This document shows, one piece after another, positions 1 to 9,176 of a stretch of 64,000 nt of DNA; position 1 is the first letter of the stretch, and each line of letters starts with the position of its first letter. Below the pieces are notes generated by a model that made no database searches, was not told the DNA's origin, and saw nothing but the letters and a program-made list of their open reading frames with translations. The DNA is taken from positions 57,251,468-57,315,467 of the forward strand of contig CM061233.1 in the NCBI GenBank assembly GCA_030844895.1. The letters run 5' to 3'. The position numbers were made by a program, and so were the translations under genes. Origin of the DNA: Ambrosia x helenae. Taxonomy: Eukaryota > Streptophyta > Magnoliopsida > Asterales > Asteraceae.

Positions 1-988
1 GTTGAAGGTTGGTAAAGATTGCGTTGTGTTTGTCGTCGAACGGCGTTTGGGTTAGTTGGTCGAGATGGAACACCGAACGGGGCGCGAAATGGATTCATTG
101 TGGGTGAAGGTTGAATGAAAATGTATAAATTAGAGAGTGTTTTTATAAAATTAAAGAGAGGAAATGTTAAAAAATGGTGGATGAAGCAAGGTTTAAATAA
201 TAAAGTTTAACTTTTTTTTTTTTTTTTTTTTTTTTTATAATAACGGTCAAATGCAACGGGTAGATAACGGCTAGTGATATTTGATTGGTCCTCCTCTACC
301 AAAAAATGCCCCTAATAACCGGAGGGAGGCGCGTGCGTTTCACGGGCGGGCCTTTTTACCCCAAAAAAACGCCCCAATACTCTTTCGATTACATATGGTC
401 TCAAGGTAACCCTACGCATTTGATCTCTGCAACTTCCATTGTCCTTACCCGATTCATCTTCGTCTTCTTCTTGCATTCATTGGTTGCAGTTCCTGCCGAT
501 TTCTAAAGGTACGTTTCTTTTTATTATTTACATTGTTTGTATTCAACCTAAAATTGTTTATAGGCATTTTGTTCATCTACTGATTTCAGGTGGATTTCGA
601 ATAATAATTTCACATTAAAATGAAATTAACAATTTGAAGGTTGCAATATTGTAGGACTGTGTTTTTTGTAACTTTCTATTGAAAGGCTTTAGTTCCATAA
701 AGAAAAGTGCTCTAAATGAAATTGTGGGTTACTGAGTCATCAGGTGTTGACTCAAATGACAGCATCGAGTATGCATTGGAGGATGATGTTACGTGCCTAG
801 TAGCCAAGGGATGAGTCAAACCCATGCATAACATTTTACTATTTTATTAGTTATTTGCATTGGAGTCATTATTACATTTAATTATTATTGTTGCTATTAG
901 TTGGCTAGTGGAGTAGTGGGTATTCTAGTTTTTTTTGCTGCATATTAGGAATCGTGGGATATCACAGCAGTGGGTAGTTATTTTTTAA
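1..988. other. Intergenic region, possible 5'-UTR exon
   Basis: No convincing protein gene is visible. There is a pure T run at 212-236. A stretch at about 400-509 is C/T-rich, lacks strong coding character and is followed by a donor-like GTACGT. It could be a non-coding leader exon of the small gene starting at 2540, with an intron of about 2 kb, but nothing ties the two together. The short frame at 285-506 has no recognisable protein features. Confidence 0.4.
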
Positions 989-1020
989 CTAGTTTTATAT
1001 CCGCGCGCGTTGCGGCGCGC
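989..1020 (-). mobile_element. Helitron-type 3' terminus (minus strand)
   Basis: Read on the minus strand, a GC hairpin (six-base arms at 1003-1008 and 1015-1020, loop including TTGC) is followed after nine bases by CTAG (989-992) and then a T. Helitrons end in a short GC hairpin about 10 bases before CTRR and insert between A and T. The body would extend rightwards. I did not find its 5' TC end, so the length is unknown. Confidence 0.5.
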
Positions 1021-1748
1021 TACTCCAAATCGTTCAACCATGCTTGTGAACTGGTGTTGATGATGACACGCAACCCTCCGTACATCGCTCTAAAAATACA
1101 AACTCTCGATCACAGAAAAAAAAGGAGGTGGGGTTTCAACAACACATATATGTAAATAAAAATGGGCACAAAAAGGTTCTCTTTCTAGCTAGGTGATTTC
1201 GTTGCGTTGAACGATGGTAGGAGACAAAACGGTGTTCTGCTCTCACATGTCCCTCTCTATCGCATCGTCTGTGTGTAAAATGTGGAACTTCTCAATTAAG
1301 CTAAGAAAGAATAGTCATCAGGACACGTGGGTGGACACAAAAAACATATGGATAACATGCATAGAACACTTGTACATCATGTATAAAAGAGTTGTACATA
1401 AAAGTTACTAATTGTGTGTATACTAACTTCATGTGCCTATATGTAAAGATTAAAAACTTTGTGGTCAAAGTATAAAAACCTAAACATAACTATTGTTCTA
1501 ACATGTTATGAATTAATATATATAATAATGTTCATGTTGCTTTAAGAACAGAGTATGTAATTGTTTATTTTAAATGAATGAAAATATGAAGAAGCTTTAT
1601 GTTTGGTATCTCTTCTCTTGATCTTAATATTCTTGGGAGTTTGTAGGTTTTCTCCATAAACTTATCAGATGACATGGCTTATGATGGTTTATAACTAATA
1701 ATGAACTAATGAAGCATTAGGGGAGATGGCGACGCTGAAACATCAGTG
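1021..1748. other. Intergenic, no gene seen
   Basis: AT-rich sequence that may be the body of the minus-strand Helitron ending at 989. The short open frames at 970-1155 and 1214-1411 have no recognisable domain and no coding-like composition. Confidence 0.4.
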
Positions 1749-1880
1749 GCTTTAGTTGAAGGTTAGTTAAGAAAACAAATATTGATGTATGAGGTATATT
1801 AATGAAGTCAATTAGCTTTAGTTGAAGGTTAGTTAAGAAAACAAATATTGATGTATGAGGTATATTAATGAAGTCAATTA
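1749..1880. repeat. Perfect 66-bp tandem duplication
   Basis: Two identical 66-bp copies lie head to tail (1749-1814 and 1815-1880), each beginning GCTTTAGTTGAAGG and ending AAGTCAATTA. No difference between copies is visible, so the event is recent or the sequence is an assembly duplication. Confidence 0.97.
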
Positions 1881-2539
1881 TTAAGTGGTTGGTATTAAGG
1901 CATTTGACTTATAATTGCATTTTGCAAATTATACTATTAGTATCAAGAACTTGTAACTTTTGGTGCAAAAATTGATCATTGGACTTTTAAAAATGTCGTG
2001 TGTTTGGGATTGAGTTTGGAAATGCAAAAGTGTTTTTGGTCAAAAGTGCTTATTGGCTTATGACTTTTTGAAAATTTTTTTTAAAAAAAGTGTTTGGATT
2101 AGTTTTTGGGATGAGAAACGTCAAAAAGTCAATAGACTTTTTTTTAAGTGTTTCGCTTAATTTATTGTGAATATTGGTTGTATGGGTGGTAAATTTGTAA
2201 TTTTTTTCCAAAAGTCAAAAGCTAAAAGCCAAAATATTTATGTTATGTTATGATAATTAAATAGTTATTATCAAAATACAATAATATACAAGTGAAATAA
2301 CTAGAACTATGTTATGTTTTTGCTGCAAATATTTGTGCAACTGCAATGCTCTTTGTCATGTCCAATTGCAGATAGAACTTGGAGACGGTACACATGAAAA
2401 ATTACAATTGTATACATTTTGTATGTATATATTTTGTTTTCAAAATGTAATTTTTTGATTGAGAGTATTATTTGAGAGGGAAGTTTTATGGCGATCTCAC
2501 ATATATTTTTCTACGACATTTGCTACATAAAACTAAACA
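1881..2539. other. Intergenic, foldback-like MITE remnant
   Basis: At about 2010-2230 there are loosely inverted arms rich in AAAGTCAAAA/TTTTGACTTT words (CAAAAGTGCTTATTGGC on the left, GCTAAAAGCCAAAA on the right), as in old foldback MITEs. No target duplication could be fixed. The rest shows nothing recognisable. Confidence 0.3.
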
Positions 2540-2743
2540 ATGAACGTGGGAGGCGTTCCTTGGACTCAACAAAGAGACCCGAAGCTGAAAAATGGTTTTA
2601 GAAACGTGATGCTGGTTTGTGTGGGGACATTGATTCTTGCGGTTTTATGCTTCTTGTTTTCATTTTTGTACAGCCGAATAAGTGGTTGGAGAAGACAGAG
2701 CTTTGAAAAGAAATTGGTCTCTCAACAGGAAATCCTTTTTTAA
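2540..2743 (+). CDS. Small single-pass membrane protein, unrecognised; possibly truncated by a stop
   Basis: A 67-residue frame starts MNVGGVPWTQQRDPKLKNGF. It has a polar head, one strong hydrophobic segment at about residues 24-46 and a basic tail (WRRQSFEKK), which suggests one membrane helix with a positively charged side. The reading frame stops at TAA 2741-2743, then stays open for 16 more codons with protein-like acidic composition (ending EEAGYIRL) to a second stop at 2792-2794. This suggests a premature stop or a base error in a protein of about 84 residues. I do not recognise the family and propose no function. The start is the first ATG of the frame. A short (TTGTAA)n tract follows at 2828-2855. 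Confidence 0.5.
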   Translation: MNVGGVPWTQQRDPKLKNGFRNVMLVCVGTLILAVLCFLFSFLYSRISGWRRQSFEKKLVSQQEILF

Positions 2744-2827
2744 AAAGAACCATTGGAGCTGGAGAAAGAGGAGGCTGGCTACATTCGGCTTTAATTGAGG
2801 CAATCTTTTTCATTCTCTTTCCTTGCC

Positions 2828-2855
2828 AATTGTAATTGTAATTGTAATTGTAATT
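2828..2855. repeat. (TTGTAA)n microsatellite
   Basis: Four to five tandem hexamers lie just downstream of the small membrane-protein frame, probably in its 3'-UTR or spacer. Confidence 0.85.
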
Positions 2856-3077
2856 CAGAAGCAGCTTCTATCTTTGATCATGGATTATATCTATATGTAG
2901 TGATTGTTAGTTTATATATGTAGTCTTGTTATTTACACTAGAACAAGTTGTTACGTACTTATGAATTTGGTTTATAAATTAAATAAATGCAAAATCATAA
3001 CATCAAATATCTTTGGTCTGGCTTTATTCCGAAAGATAAACTAAACACAAGATGCAATGCAATTGAAGAGAATCTAA

Positions 3078-4187
3078 TCACATGAATTCTTTAGCAACAT
3101 TTTCGGGATACTGCTGTTGCAATGGCTGTGCTACAACACCATGGGTGGTGTAGTAAATCTGGCTTCCAGCGCCTGCCACCTGACCATCTGTCACCATTTG
3201 ATAGCCTTCCGTATACATCTGTGCTACAAACTGTTGCTGTGGTGGTTGTGGCATAAAGTCATAAACAGGTTGGTCATGAACAGGCATCCTTTGGACGTAG
3301 TATCCACTGGCAGGTGGCATTGCATTGGACGTGTGATACATACCGGCAGGAGGAGCCTGAATCATGTAAACGGGTTGTTGATCTGGTGAGATCTGGGGAG
3401 CTATCTCTTTTGGGACATACACAGCAGTTAGATTATCATTACTTGGTTTCCTGTATAAAGCTGGCTCTGCAATTCCGAGTCTGTGTAGGTCGTGGATGTG
3501 TTTCTGAATTTGCTCATCGATAACTGCAGTTTCTTGCTTCTGAGGTGTTGACGCCATTCCATTTTCTAGTTCCTTAGGCTGAAGATGAGCAGAATCCAAG
3601 GCATCCGTAGTAGTGGAACCGAAACTATGAACAGAAGTAAAGGCCGGGCTTTGACTGCTAACAGGCAAGAGAAACAGCCTCAACTTTGCCGGAGAAGAAG
3701 AAGCCTTGTTCAAGCGATCATGCTCGTGCATCATGTGTTCCAGATCGGCATCATTGGTGACGGAAATCAAGGCGTCAAGATCTTCACCTGGCAACTGGTA
3801 CTTGAAAGACACGTCTCTGAGGCATAAGGCCGTCAACTTGGCGAGGAGAGTTGCAAAAGTGACAGAACGATGAACAGCTAGGATCTTAGTCTCTCCGCCG
3901 ACATAGGACAGCTGGTTATCATGGGACCTAGGCTGGATCTTACCTCCATAACTGCACATAAACTTGATCTTGGATGGTTCAAAGTCTGCATCACGCGGGA
4001 GTCCATCATGAGTTTGAAGAAGAGTGTGGAGGATGGAGGGAGATTTATATATCTTGGTTGGCAGCTGCATTCCAGGGTGGACGTGGGTAGTAGTGATATC
4101 AAAGTCAAATGCTTGATTACGGCTAATTGCAAACTTAATTATCGCCCATCCCCATCCCCATCCCCATCCCCATCCCATGTGACTCAC
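3078..4187 (-). CDS. PB1 (octicosapeptide/Phox/Bem1p) domain protein
   Basis: A single open frame of 369 residues. A PB1 domain spans about residues 72-165: it starts at KIKFMCSYGGKI with the basic-cluster lysine, and its acidic OPCA-type motif is YQLPGEDLDALISVTNDADL. PB1 domains mediate protein-protein heterodimerisation through the lysine face and the acidic face. After it come a disordered region and a Q/P/Y-rich C-terminus (QPPQQQ and PLQQQ tracts, several VYxxQ-like repeats), typical of the plant-specific PB1 proteins of unknown cellular role. Residues 1-14 include a GW dipeptide run encoded by a GGGGAT microsatellite. This and a TA-rich tract only about 15-30 bp upstream make Met40 (codon 4068-4070) an equally plausible start. 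No intron is needed. An in-frame upstream exon cannot be excluded. Confidence 0.85.
   Translation of the reverse strand: MSHMGWGWGWGWGWAIIKFAISRNQAFDFDITTTHVHPGMQLPTKIYKSPSILHTLLQTHDGLPRDADFEPSKIKFMCSYGGKIQPRSHDNQLSYVGGETKILAVHRSVTFATLLAKLTALCLRDVSFKYQLPGEDLDALISVTNDADLEHMMHEHDRLNKASSSPAKLRLFLLPVSSQSPAFTSVHSFGSTTTDALDSAHLQPKELENGMASTPQKQETAVIDEQIQKHIHDLHRLGIAEPALYRKPSNDNLTAVYVPKEIAPQISPDQQPVYMIQAPPAGMYHTSNAMPPASGYYVQRMPVHDQPVYDFMPQPPQQQFVAQMYTEGYQMVTDGQVAGAGSQIYYTTHGVVAQPLQQQYPENVAKEFM
4145..4177. repeat. (CCCCAT)n hexanucleotide repeat
   Basis: About five tandem hexamers. On the minus strand they read as alternating Gly-Trp codons at the extreme N-terminus of the PB1 gene, so the repeat number would change the protein only if the upstream ATG is really used. 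Confidence 0.9.
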
Positions 4188-4201
4188 CCTTTATCAAATC
4201 A

Positions 4202-4216
4202 TATATATATATATAT
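4202..4216 (-). promoter_or_regulatory. TA-rich TATA-like tract upstream of the PB1 gene
   Basis: A (TA)n run lies about 15-30 bp upstream of the first ATG of the PB1 frame. If it acts as the TATA box, transcription would begin at or after that ATG and translation would start at Met40. It could equally be a neutral microsatellite. Confidence 0.3.
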
Positions 4217-5637
4217 TGCCTTGCCTGCATACTGGTAAGTAATTCTTCAAGTAAAGTAGTGGGAAATTTCTTTTGCACTGGATTCTAAGATATATTATAA
4301 TACTACAACTTGTTAATCATGGAAACAATCTAACCTTCATTTTTAATGCTTTACCCTTTATTATGATAATAATTTTATATTTTTCTTTCTAAATTTAAAT
4401 ATTTAATATAATTATCATAAAACTTGTTTTCATATTTTTACATAACTATAGTCTATACACCTATCTTATGTTATTTTATATCAACTACTTGTACTCCCCA
4501 TCGCGCGTTGCGCGATCTCGCTTGCATTTTGCGTCCATGATGTCGTAGTATTTTTAAAAATTATACAAAATGTTGTCAAGAGACATATAATTAGAAATAA
4601 AAAAAATTAAATAGATAAGACTACCAAATTAAACTTCATTTGATGAGTTATCCCTATCACCTTTCTACTCTCCCACTTCATCCAAAAGATATGAACATAA
4701 ATACATTTATCTTTTTCAGTTTTCAAATGCCATCAACTCTCCAAAACTAAAAGATGCAAGCTTTATTCAAGAACCTGCATAAAGATATAGAGAGCGTAAA
4801 TTTACACCTCCAATTGTAATTGATTTATGATCAAACTAACCTCAATAGGTGACAAATGTCAAAGAGTACCTTAGTCTCTTGGTGGGCAGCGCATTGGGCG
4901 AATCCTTATGATATCACCACCCATCAGAATATGGTGGTTGAGATAGGAGTTTTCTCTTCTTATATGCAACCACAATCCCTTGCAAAAGCTAGTAAATTAT
5001 GTGCTCTTTTTTACTTTAATTCACACAAGAGTCTAGAAGTACAAAGAACAAATGTGTTGATAATAGCATAACAATCGCAGGAACCCCAAGTCCACCATTC
5101 ATCCGACATGATCTTGAATATAAATAATTCCTGTGAAAGCAATCAGAACCACAACTTCAAAACCGTGGCTGCGCCAGCATCATAATACCACTCGAAAAAG
5201 CTTTAACGCTCTCTCTGTGTTAGGATTGTCCTTATCAACTATTTGTAACCCGACCTAACACGGCTATTTTTCTGGCTACTCGATCTGATAGACATACATA
5301 AACAAAAGTGGCACCACACATACGTCAAATCAATTCAAATAATGAGTGTCCCAAATTCGATGACAAAACAACCAAACACAACATTAAATCAATTAGGGGC
5401 ACTAAAAAGATTCAAAACCTGAGAGAAGGCCAACGTATAATGAAAAGAAAAAAAATACTTAAATGATGCACGTTAAAAGCCAGAAGAAACAATACAAAAA
5501 CTTAAATGAGATTCCTGAAGATATTCATATCCTAGTGTTTCTTCATACTTAAAACTTTTTCTCTTCAATTTTCCATCATTTTCTACCTAAATTCATATTC
5601 ATATCCGTGGATTTCAAATGTTCCGCTAAAAGTTAGG
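4217..5637. other. Intergenic, with a GC palindrome at 4500
   Basis: AT-rich sequence with no gene. Its one notable site is ATCGCGCGTTGCGCGAT at 4500-4516, a seven-base-pair stem with a three-base loop. On the minus strand it is followed by GGGGAGTACAAGT, which resembles a decayed Helitron 3' end without a proper CTRR. The frame at 4856-5071 has no recognisable features. Confidence 0.4.
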
Positions 5638-5847
5638 TTCCCGAGGTTGTTCCGTCTGGAACGTCAGAAGTGGTGCAAGGTTGTAGATCGCATAAGCGAG
5701 GATGGAAGGAATGGTTTGGTTATGTGGAATTGGAGACAGTATACGTCAACACACCTAGAAGTCGCTGACCTTATTGATTGCCATCGAATGGTAGCGGCCC
5801 AATCATTGATGCAGGGTAGAGAACAAGTCCAAGAGATCACTGCCTAG
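5638..5847 (+). pseudogene. LINE ORF2 fragment (region between RT and zinc-finger tail)
   Basis: The translation begins FPRLFRLERQKWCKVVDR and continues MWNWRQY and ADLIDCHRMVA. This matches the spacer between reverse transcriptase and the C-terminal zf-RVT region in plant L1-type LINEs, where FPRLFRLE, WxW and the following helix are conserved. No RT domain or poly(A) accompanies it, so it is a short relic. The protein-level call rests on motif memory only. Confidence 0.6.
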
Positions 5848-5973
5848 CCAAAATAAATATATAGGATAATGTTTTCTCAACATATATGGAAGCACTTTTC
5901 ATGAAAGTTGTAAAATAAATACATAGGATAATGTTTTCTGAACAAGTCCAAGAGATCACTGCCTAGCCAAAAT
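5821..5973. repeat. Local duplications around the end of the LINE relic
   Basis: A 34-bp block beginning GAACAAGTCCAAGAG occurs at 5821-5854 and again at 5940-5973. A second 27-bp block ending ATAATGTTTTCT occurs at 5851-5877 and 5913-5939. The arrangement looks like a two-step local duplication. Confidence 0.9.
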
Positions 5974-6330
5974 GGAGGGTGTTTATCATCGCGATTAACA
6001 AGACTAGACCTGACAATTTCAACCCATGTAGTTGAGTTTGGGTTGTTTTGGGTTTAAAATTTGACCTTGTGAGTTAAAATGGGTTTAGTATAATTTTCAA
6101 GGTGTTAGGATGAGTAATTTTAATTGTAAGAAATAAGTAAGTGGGTCATGATAGGTATGTCAAAAAAAAAAAAAAAAAAAAAAAAAAAAACAAATGGGTC
6201 AGGATGATTATTTTTAGATAACTATATACAAATCTGAATTAAAACTCACCCAACACAAAAAGCGTTAATGCCTCATAGAAATCAATGTCATTAAAAACAA
6301 AAAAAATATATCTTTTGCATTTGTTGATAA

Positions 6331-7832
6331 CCCCAGTCGGTTCAAAACCGTTTGGGTCGTTAACGGACGACCATGTCGAAACAACACGGGTCATTAACGA
6401 GACCGATCTCATCGAAACGGTTCGAGTAGTTAGCGGGTTTGATCGAGTCCAAACGATCTGGGTTGTTGACCGGCCCGTTCGGGCATAGTTATCGATAGCG
6501 AATAGCGGTCAATAACGACAACCCACCGATATGCTATGTAGCGATAGCGACTCTCGTAGCGCCCACTATTTGGTAAATAGCGATAAGGTATTAAAATATT
6601 TAAAAATAATTTTATGTGCAAATTTAAAAGTATAAGGACCAAATGTTTATATACACAAACTAATTTTATACTTTCTATCTAAAATTTAGAAGCTTTAGGC
6701 ACTATATGTAAACAAATGAAAATTAGAAGGGCTAAAAGTGAAAATAAATAAAGCTTTTAACCCTAAAAAGCTGAAATACGTTGCCTTACAGCCGTCACTA
6801 TATACATCTTCATCATCTTTCATCTTCTTCCTGGTTCTCTCACCATTTTTCTTCCTGTTTTCCGGCCAAAATCAGCTCTGACGTCGGAATTAGCCGTCGG
6901 AAGTCGCTATGTGGTTGCTTTCTGGTCGTCAACTACCTTGTAGCGGAATATGGACGCGACGCGACGCTATTCGCGATATCGCCCACTACAAACGCGATTA
7001 ACAACTATGCGTTCGGGTCAAAATGGTCTGGTCGTTGACGGGCCCGGTCGGGTCGAAACAATCCGGGTTGCTAACGGGATCGGTCAGGCCGAAACGGTCC
7101 GGGTCGTTAACGGGCCCGGTCAGGTCGAAACAGTATGGGTCGCTTCGGGACGGGTCAGGTTGAAACGGTCTAGGTCGTTACCGGGCACGGTCGGGTCGAA
7201 ACGGTCTGGGTCGCTACCGGGCCTGGCAGGGTCGAAACGGTCCGGGTTTCTATGGACGGGTCAGATTGAAACGGTCTGGGTCGTTACCGGGTCCGGTCGG
7301 GTCGAAACGGTTCGGATCGCTACCCGCCCCGGACGGGTCGAAACGGTTCCGGCGCTAACGGTCCCGATCGGGTCGAAACGGCCCGTGCCCTTACTGGGCC
7401 TATTCGGGATGAAACTTTCTCGGTCGTTAAAGGGCAATTCTGGTCAAAACGGTCCCGGTCGTTGACGAGCCCGATCAGGTCGAAACGGCCAGGGTCGATG
7501 ACAGGCCGAGGGGTCAAAACGGTCTAGGTCGTTAACGGTCTAGTCGTGTCGAAACGGTCCGGGTCACTAACGAGCCCCAGTCGGGTCAAAATGGTTCGGG
7601 TCGCTAACGGGCCCAGTCGTTGACGAGCCCGATCGGTTCGAAACAGTCCGGATCGCTAACGTGCCCGGTCGGGTCGAAACGGTTCCGGTCGCTAACGGGC
7701 CCGACCGGGTCGAAACGGTCCTGCTCGCTAACGGGTCCGGTCAGATCAAAACAGCCCGGGTCGCTACCGGGCCCGGCCGGGTCGTAACGGTCCGTGTTGT
7801 TAACCAGCCCGATAAGGTCGAACCGGTCCGGT
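6331..7832. repeat. GC-rich 36-bp minisatellite (interrupted)
   Basis: A unit of about 36 bp, consensus near GGTCGGGTCGAAACGG followed by TCCGGGTCGCTAACGGGCCC, repeats degenerately about 27 times over 6331-6483 and 7018-7832. Its GC content contrasts sharply with the AT-rich surroundings. 36 is divisible by three, so long open frames with a 12-residue period arise on both strands (for example 6950-7465), but these are by-products of the repeat and not genes. Confidence 0.9.
6484..7009. mobile_element. 526-bp hAT-type MITE inside the minisatellite
   Basis: The insert is bordered by the 8-bp direct repeat CGTTCGGG (6476-6483 and 7010-7017), which is minisatellite sequence duplicated on insertion. 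It starts CATAGTT and ends AACTATG, with further subterminal inverted words (GCGAATAGCG near the left, CGCTATTCGCG near the right). Eight-base duplications with short CA-starting inverted ends are the hallmark of hAT elements. It encodes no transposase, so it is non-autonomous. Confidence 0.75.
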
Positions 7833-8319
7833 TCGAAATGAAATATTTCGGATCCCGTAAAATTTTATTTTTAAGTTTATTTTTGTTTTTTTTTAATTTA
7901 AATTTTTTTTTAAATTCTTTTACTTTTTAATTTTTTATTGTTATTATTTTTTTTTTAAATTTTAATCTATTTTGATGTGAACCTATCTTAATCCAAACCA
8001 TTCAGATCCAAACCCATCCTGACCCAACCCATCTTTAACCCATTTTTTAATCTACCCATATTGACCCAAACCCATCTTAACCCAAACCTATCTTAACCCA
8101 ACAACCAACTCAACCTACCCATTTTGTCACCCATAAGCAAGACCAAGGATCTCACTCAAATCACCGTCACACAGTTGCCCGGGGAGTTGAGAGGTTTAGC
8201 ACAACTAGTGTAACATTGCGCATTTTAAACTTGTACGTTACACTATCATAATTAATAAAACGTCAAGTTTCGTTATTCTCGTGTGTAATAATTATTTTGT
8301 CGCATATTTGAAGCCCTAA

Positions 8320-8388
<69 letters not shown>

Positions 8389-8424
8389 GTGGAAGTGTGA
8401 GATAAATACAAAAAAAATAAAACT

Positions 8425-8496
8425 GCTTGGGCCGGGAATCGAACCCGCGCCCAAGCCGGCCCAAACACATCAATGAGTTAACCAGCTGGGCTGGCC
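8425..8496 (-). repeat. tRNA-like module in 5' LTR (minus strand)
   Basis: Read on the minus strand it shows an A-box-like AGCTGGTTAACTC and a B-box GGTTCGATTCC inside a paired T-arm (GCGGGTTCGATTCCCGG). The acceptor and anticodon arms are incomplete, so it is a tRNA-derived sequence and not a functional tRNA. Short inverted words AAGTGTGA/TCACACTT border it. The same block recurs at 16120-16191. Confidence 0.7.
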
Positions 8497-8769
8497 TTCA
8501 CACTTGATTAAACCTAGACGCGTATTAATTATATACTTGGTTTCAAACCTTCACAGTTGACTAGTGAAGTCAACTGTGGGACGCGTATGCATAATCAATC
8601 AAAATTAACTCGTGATTGATCCAAATTTGGCAAACATACTTGATTATCGGCCTTGTCTGACTTTTATACACGACGATTATTGATCAATTGTTACTCAATT
8701 AACCCTTTTATACGCGTATGACAATCAATTCTTGGTCAACCTTGCCAATTCATCAATCCAATGATCCAC

Positions 8770-8777
8770 TATATAAA
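8770..8777 (+). promoter_or_regulatory. Putative LTR TATA box
   Basis: TATATAAA preceded by CCAC and followed by a C/T-rich stretch, suited to initiate the genomic RNA. The identical site is at 16465-16472 in the 3' LTR. Confidence 0.5.
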
Positions 8778-8953
8778 TTGATCCTCTGCGAAGCATTACA
8801 ACTCGCCAATAATCTTCTCTCAACCACCAATCTTCTTCATTTCACTCTGTTTATCATTTCACGATCATCGTTTGACTTTTTGATTGACCATTCAATCGAG
8901 CACGAAACAACATTGTAAGTCTAACTTTTTCTGTGGGTTATGATCATCGGCGA

Positions 8954-8998
8954 TCACTCATCAATAGCCCCATGATTAATTGGGCTATTGATGAGTGA
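8954..8998. repeat. 17-bp perfect inverted repeat in 5' LTR
   Basis: Left arm TCACTCATCAATAGCCC (8954-8970) pairs with 8982-8998 across an 11-base loop. It is conserved without change in the 3' LTR at 16649-16693. Confidence 0.9.
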
Positions 8999-9103
8999 AT
9001 CAAACTATTGCTGAAACTAGGGTTCGTGGCATTTTGATTTGGGGATGAAACTGTTTTCACATCGCGTATATATTTTTTAAAAACAGAGATAAATCACAAC
9101 CAC

Positions 9104-9176
9104 AGGCCTAGGCCAAGTGGTTGTGACTGATGCTTGTAACCATAACCACCCGGGTTCGAGTCCCGGCTTGGGCGCC
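9104..9176 (+). repeat. tRNA-like module in 5' LTR (plus strand)
   Basis: A-box-like GGCCAAGTGGTTGT and a perfect B-box GGTTCGAGTCC (9153-9163) lie in a paired T-arm CCGGGTTCGAGTCCCGG, with partial acceptor pairing (AGGC.../...GCGCC). It is a tRNA-derived relic or SINE-head sequence. It repeats at 16799-16871. Confidence 0.7.

Larger units (their letters stand above)
6011..8129. mobile_element. Possible TIR element carrying the minisatellite
   Basis: The left edge (TGACAATTTCAACCCATG) and the reverse complement of the right edge (TGACAAAATGGGTAGG) are related. Both flanks, about 6011-6330 and 7980-8129, are crowded with TGGGTY/RACCCA words in opposite orientation, as in subterminal repeats of DNA transposons. 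Boundaries are approximate, no target duplication was fixed and no transposase is encoded. The A run at 6162-6190 lies in the left flank. Confidence 0.35.

Noticed and set aside
6950..7465. 171-codon open frame with a 12-residue periodic peptide (VETVRVVNGPGQ-like)
   Set aside because: It is the translation of the 36-bp minisatellite. The opposite strand is open too, and the frame starts inside the MITE junction. A repeat by-product, not a gene.
8263..8454. Minus-strand frame with a long Ile-Tyr run
   Set aside because: It is the (TA)n microsatellite in the Tekay LTR.
9104..9176. Functional tRNA gene in the LTR
   Set aside because: T-arm and B-box are good but the acceptor and anticodon stems do not form properly, and the block repeats only with the LTR.
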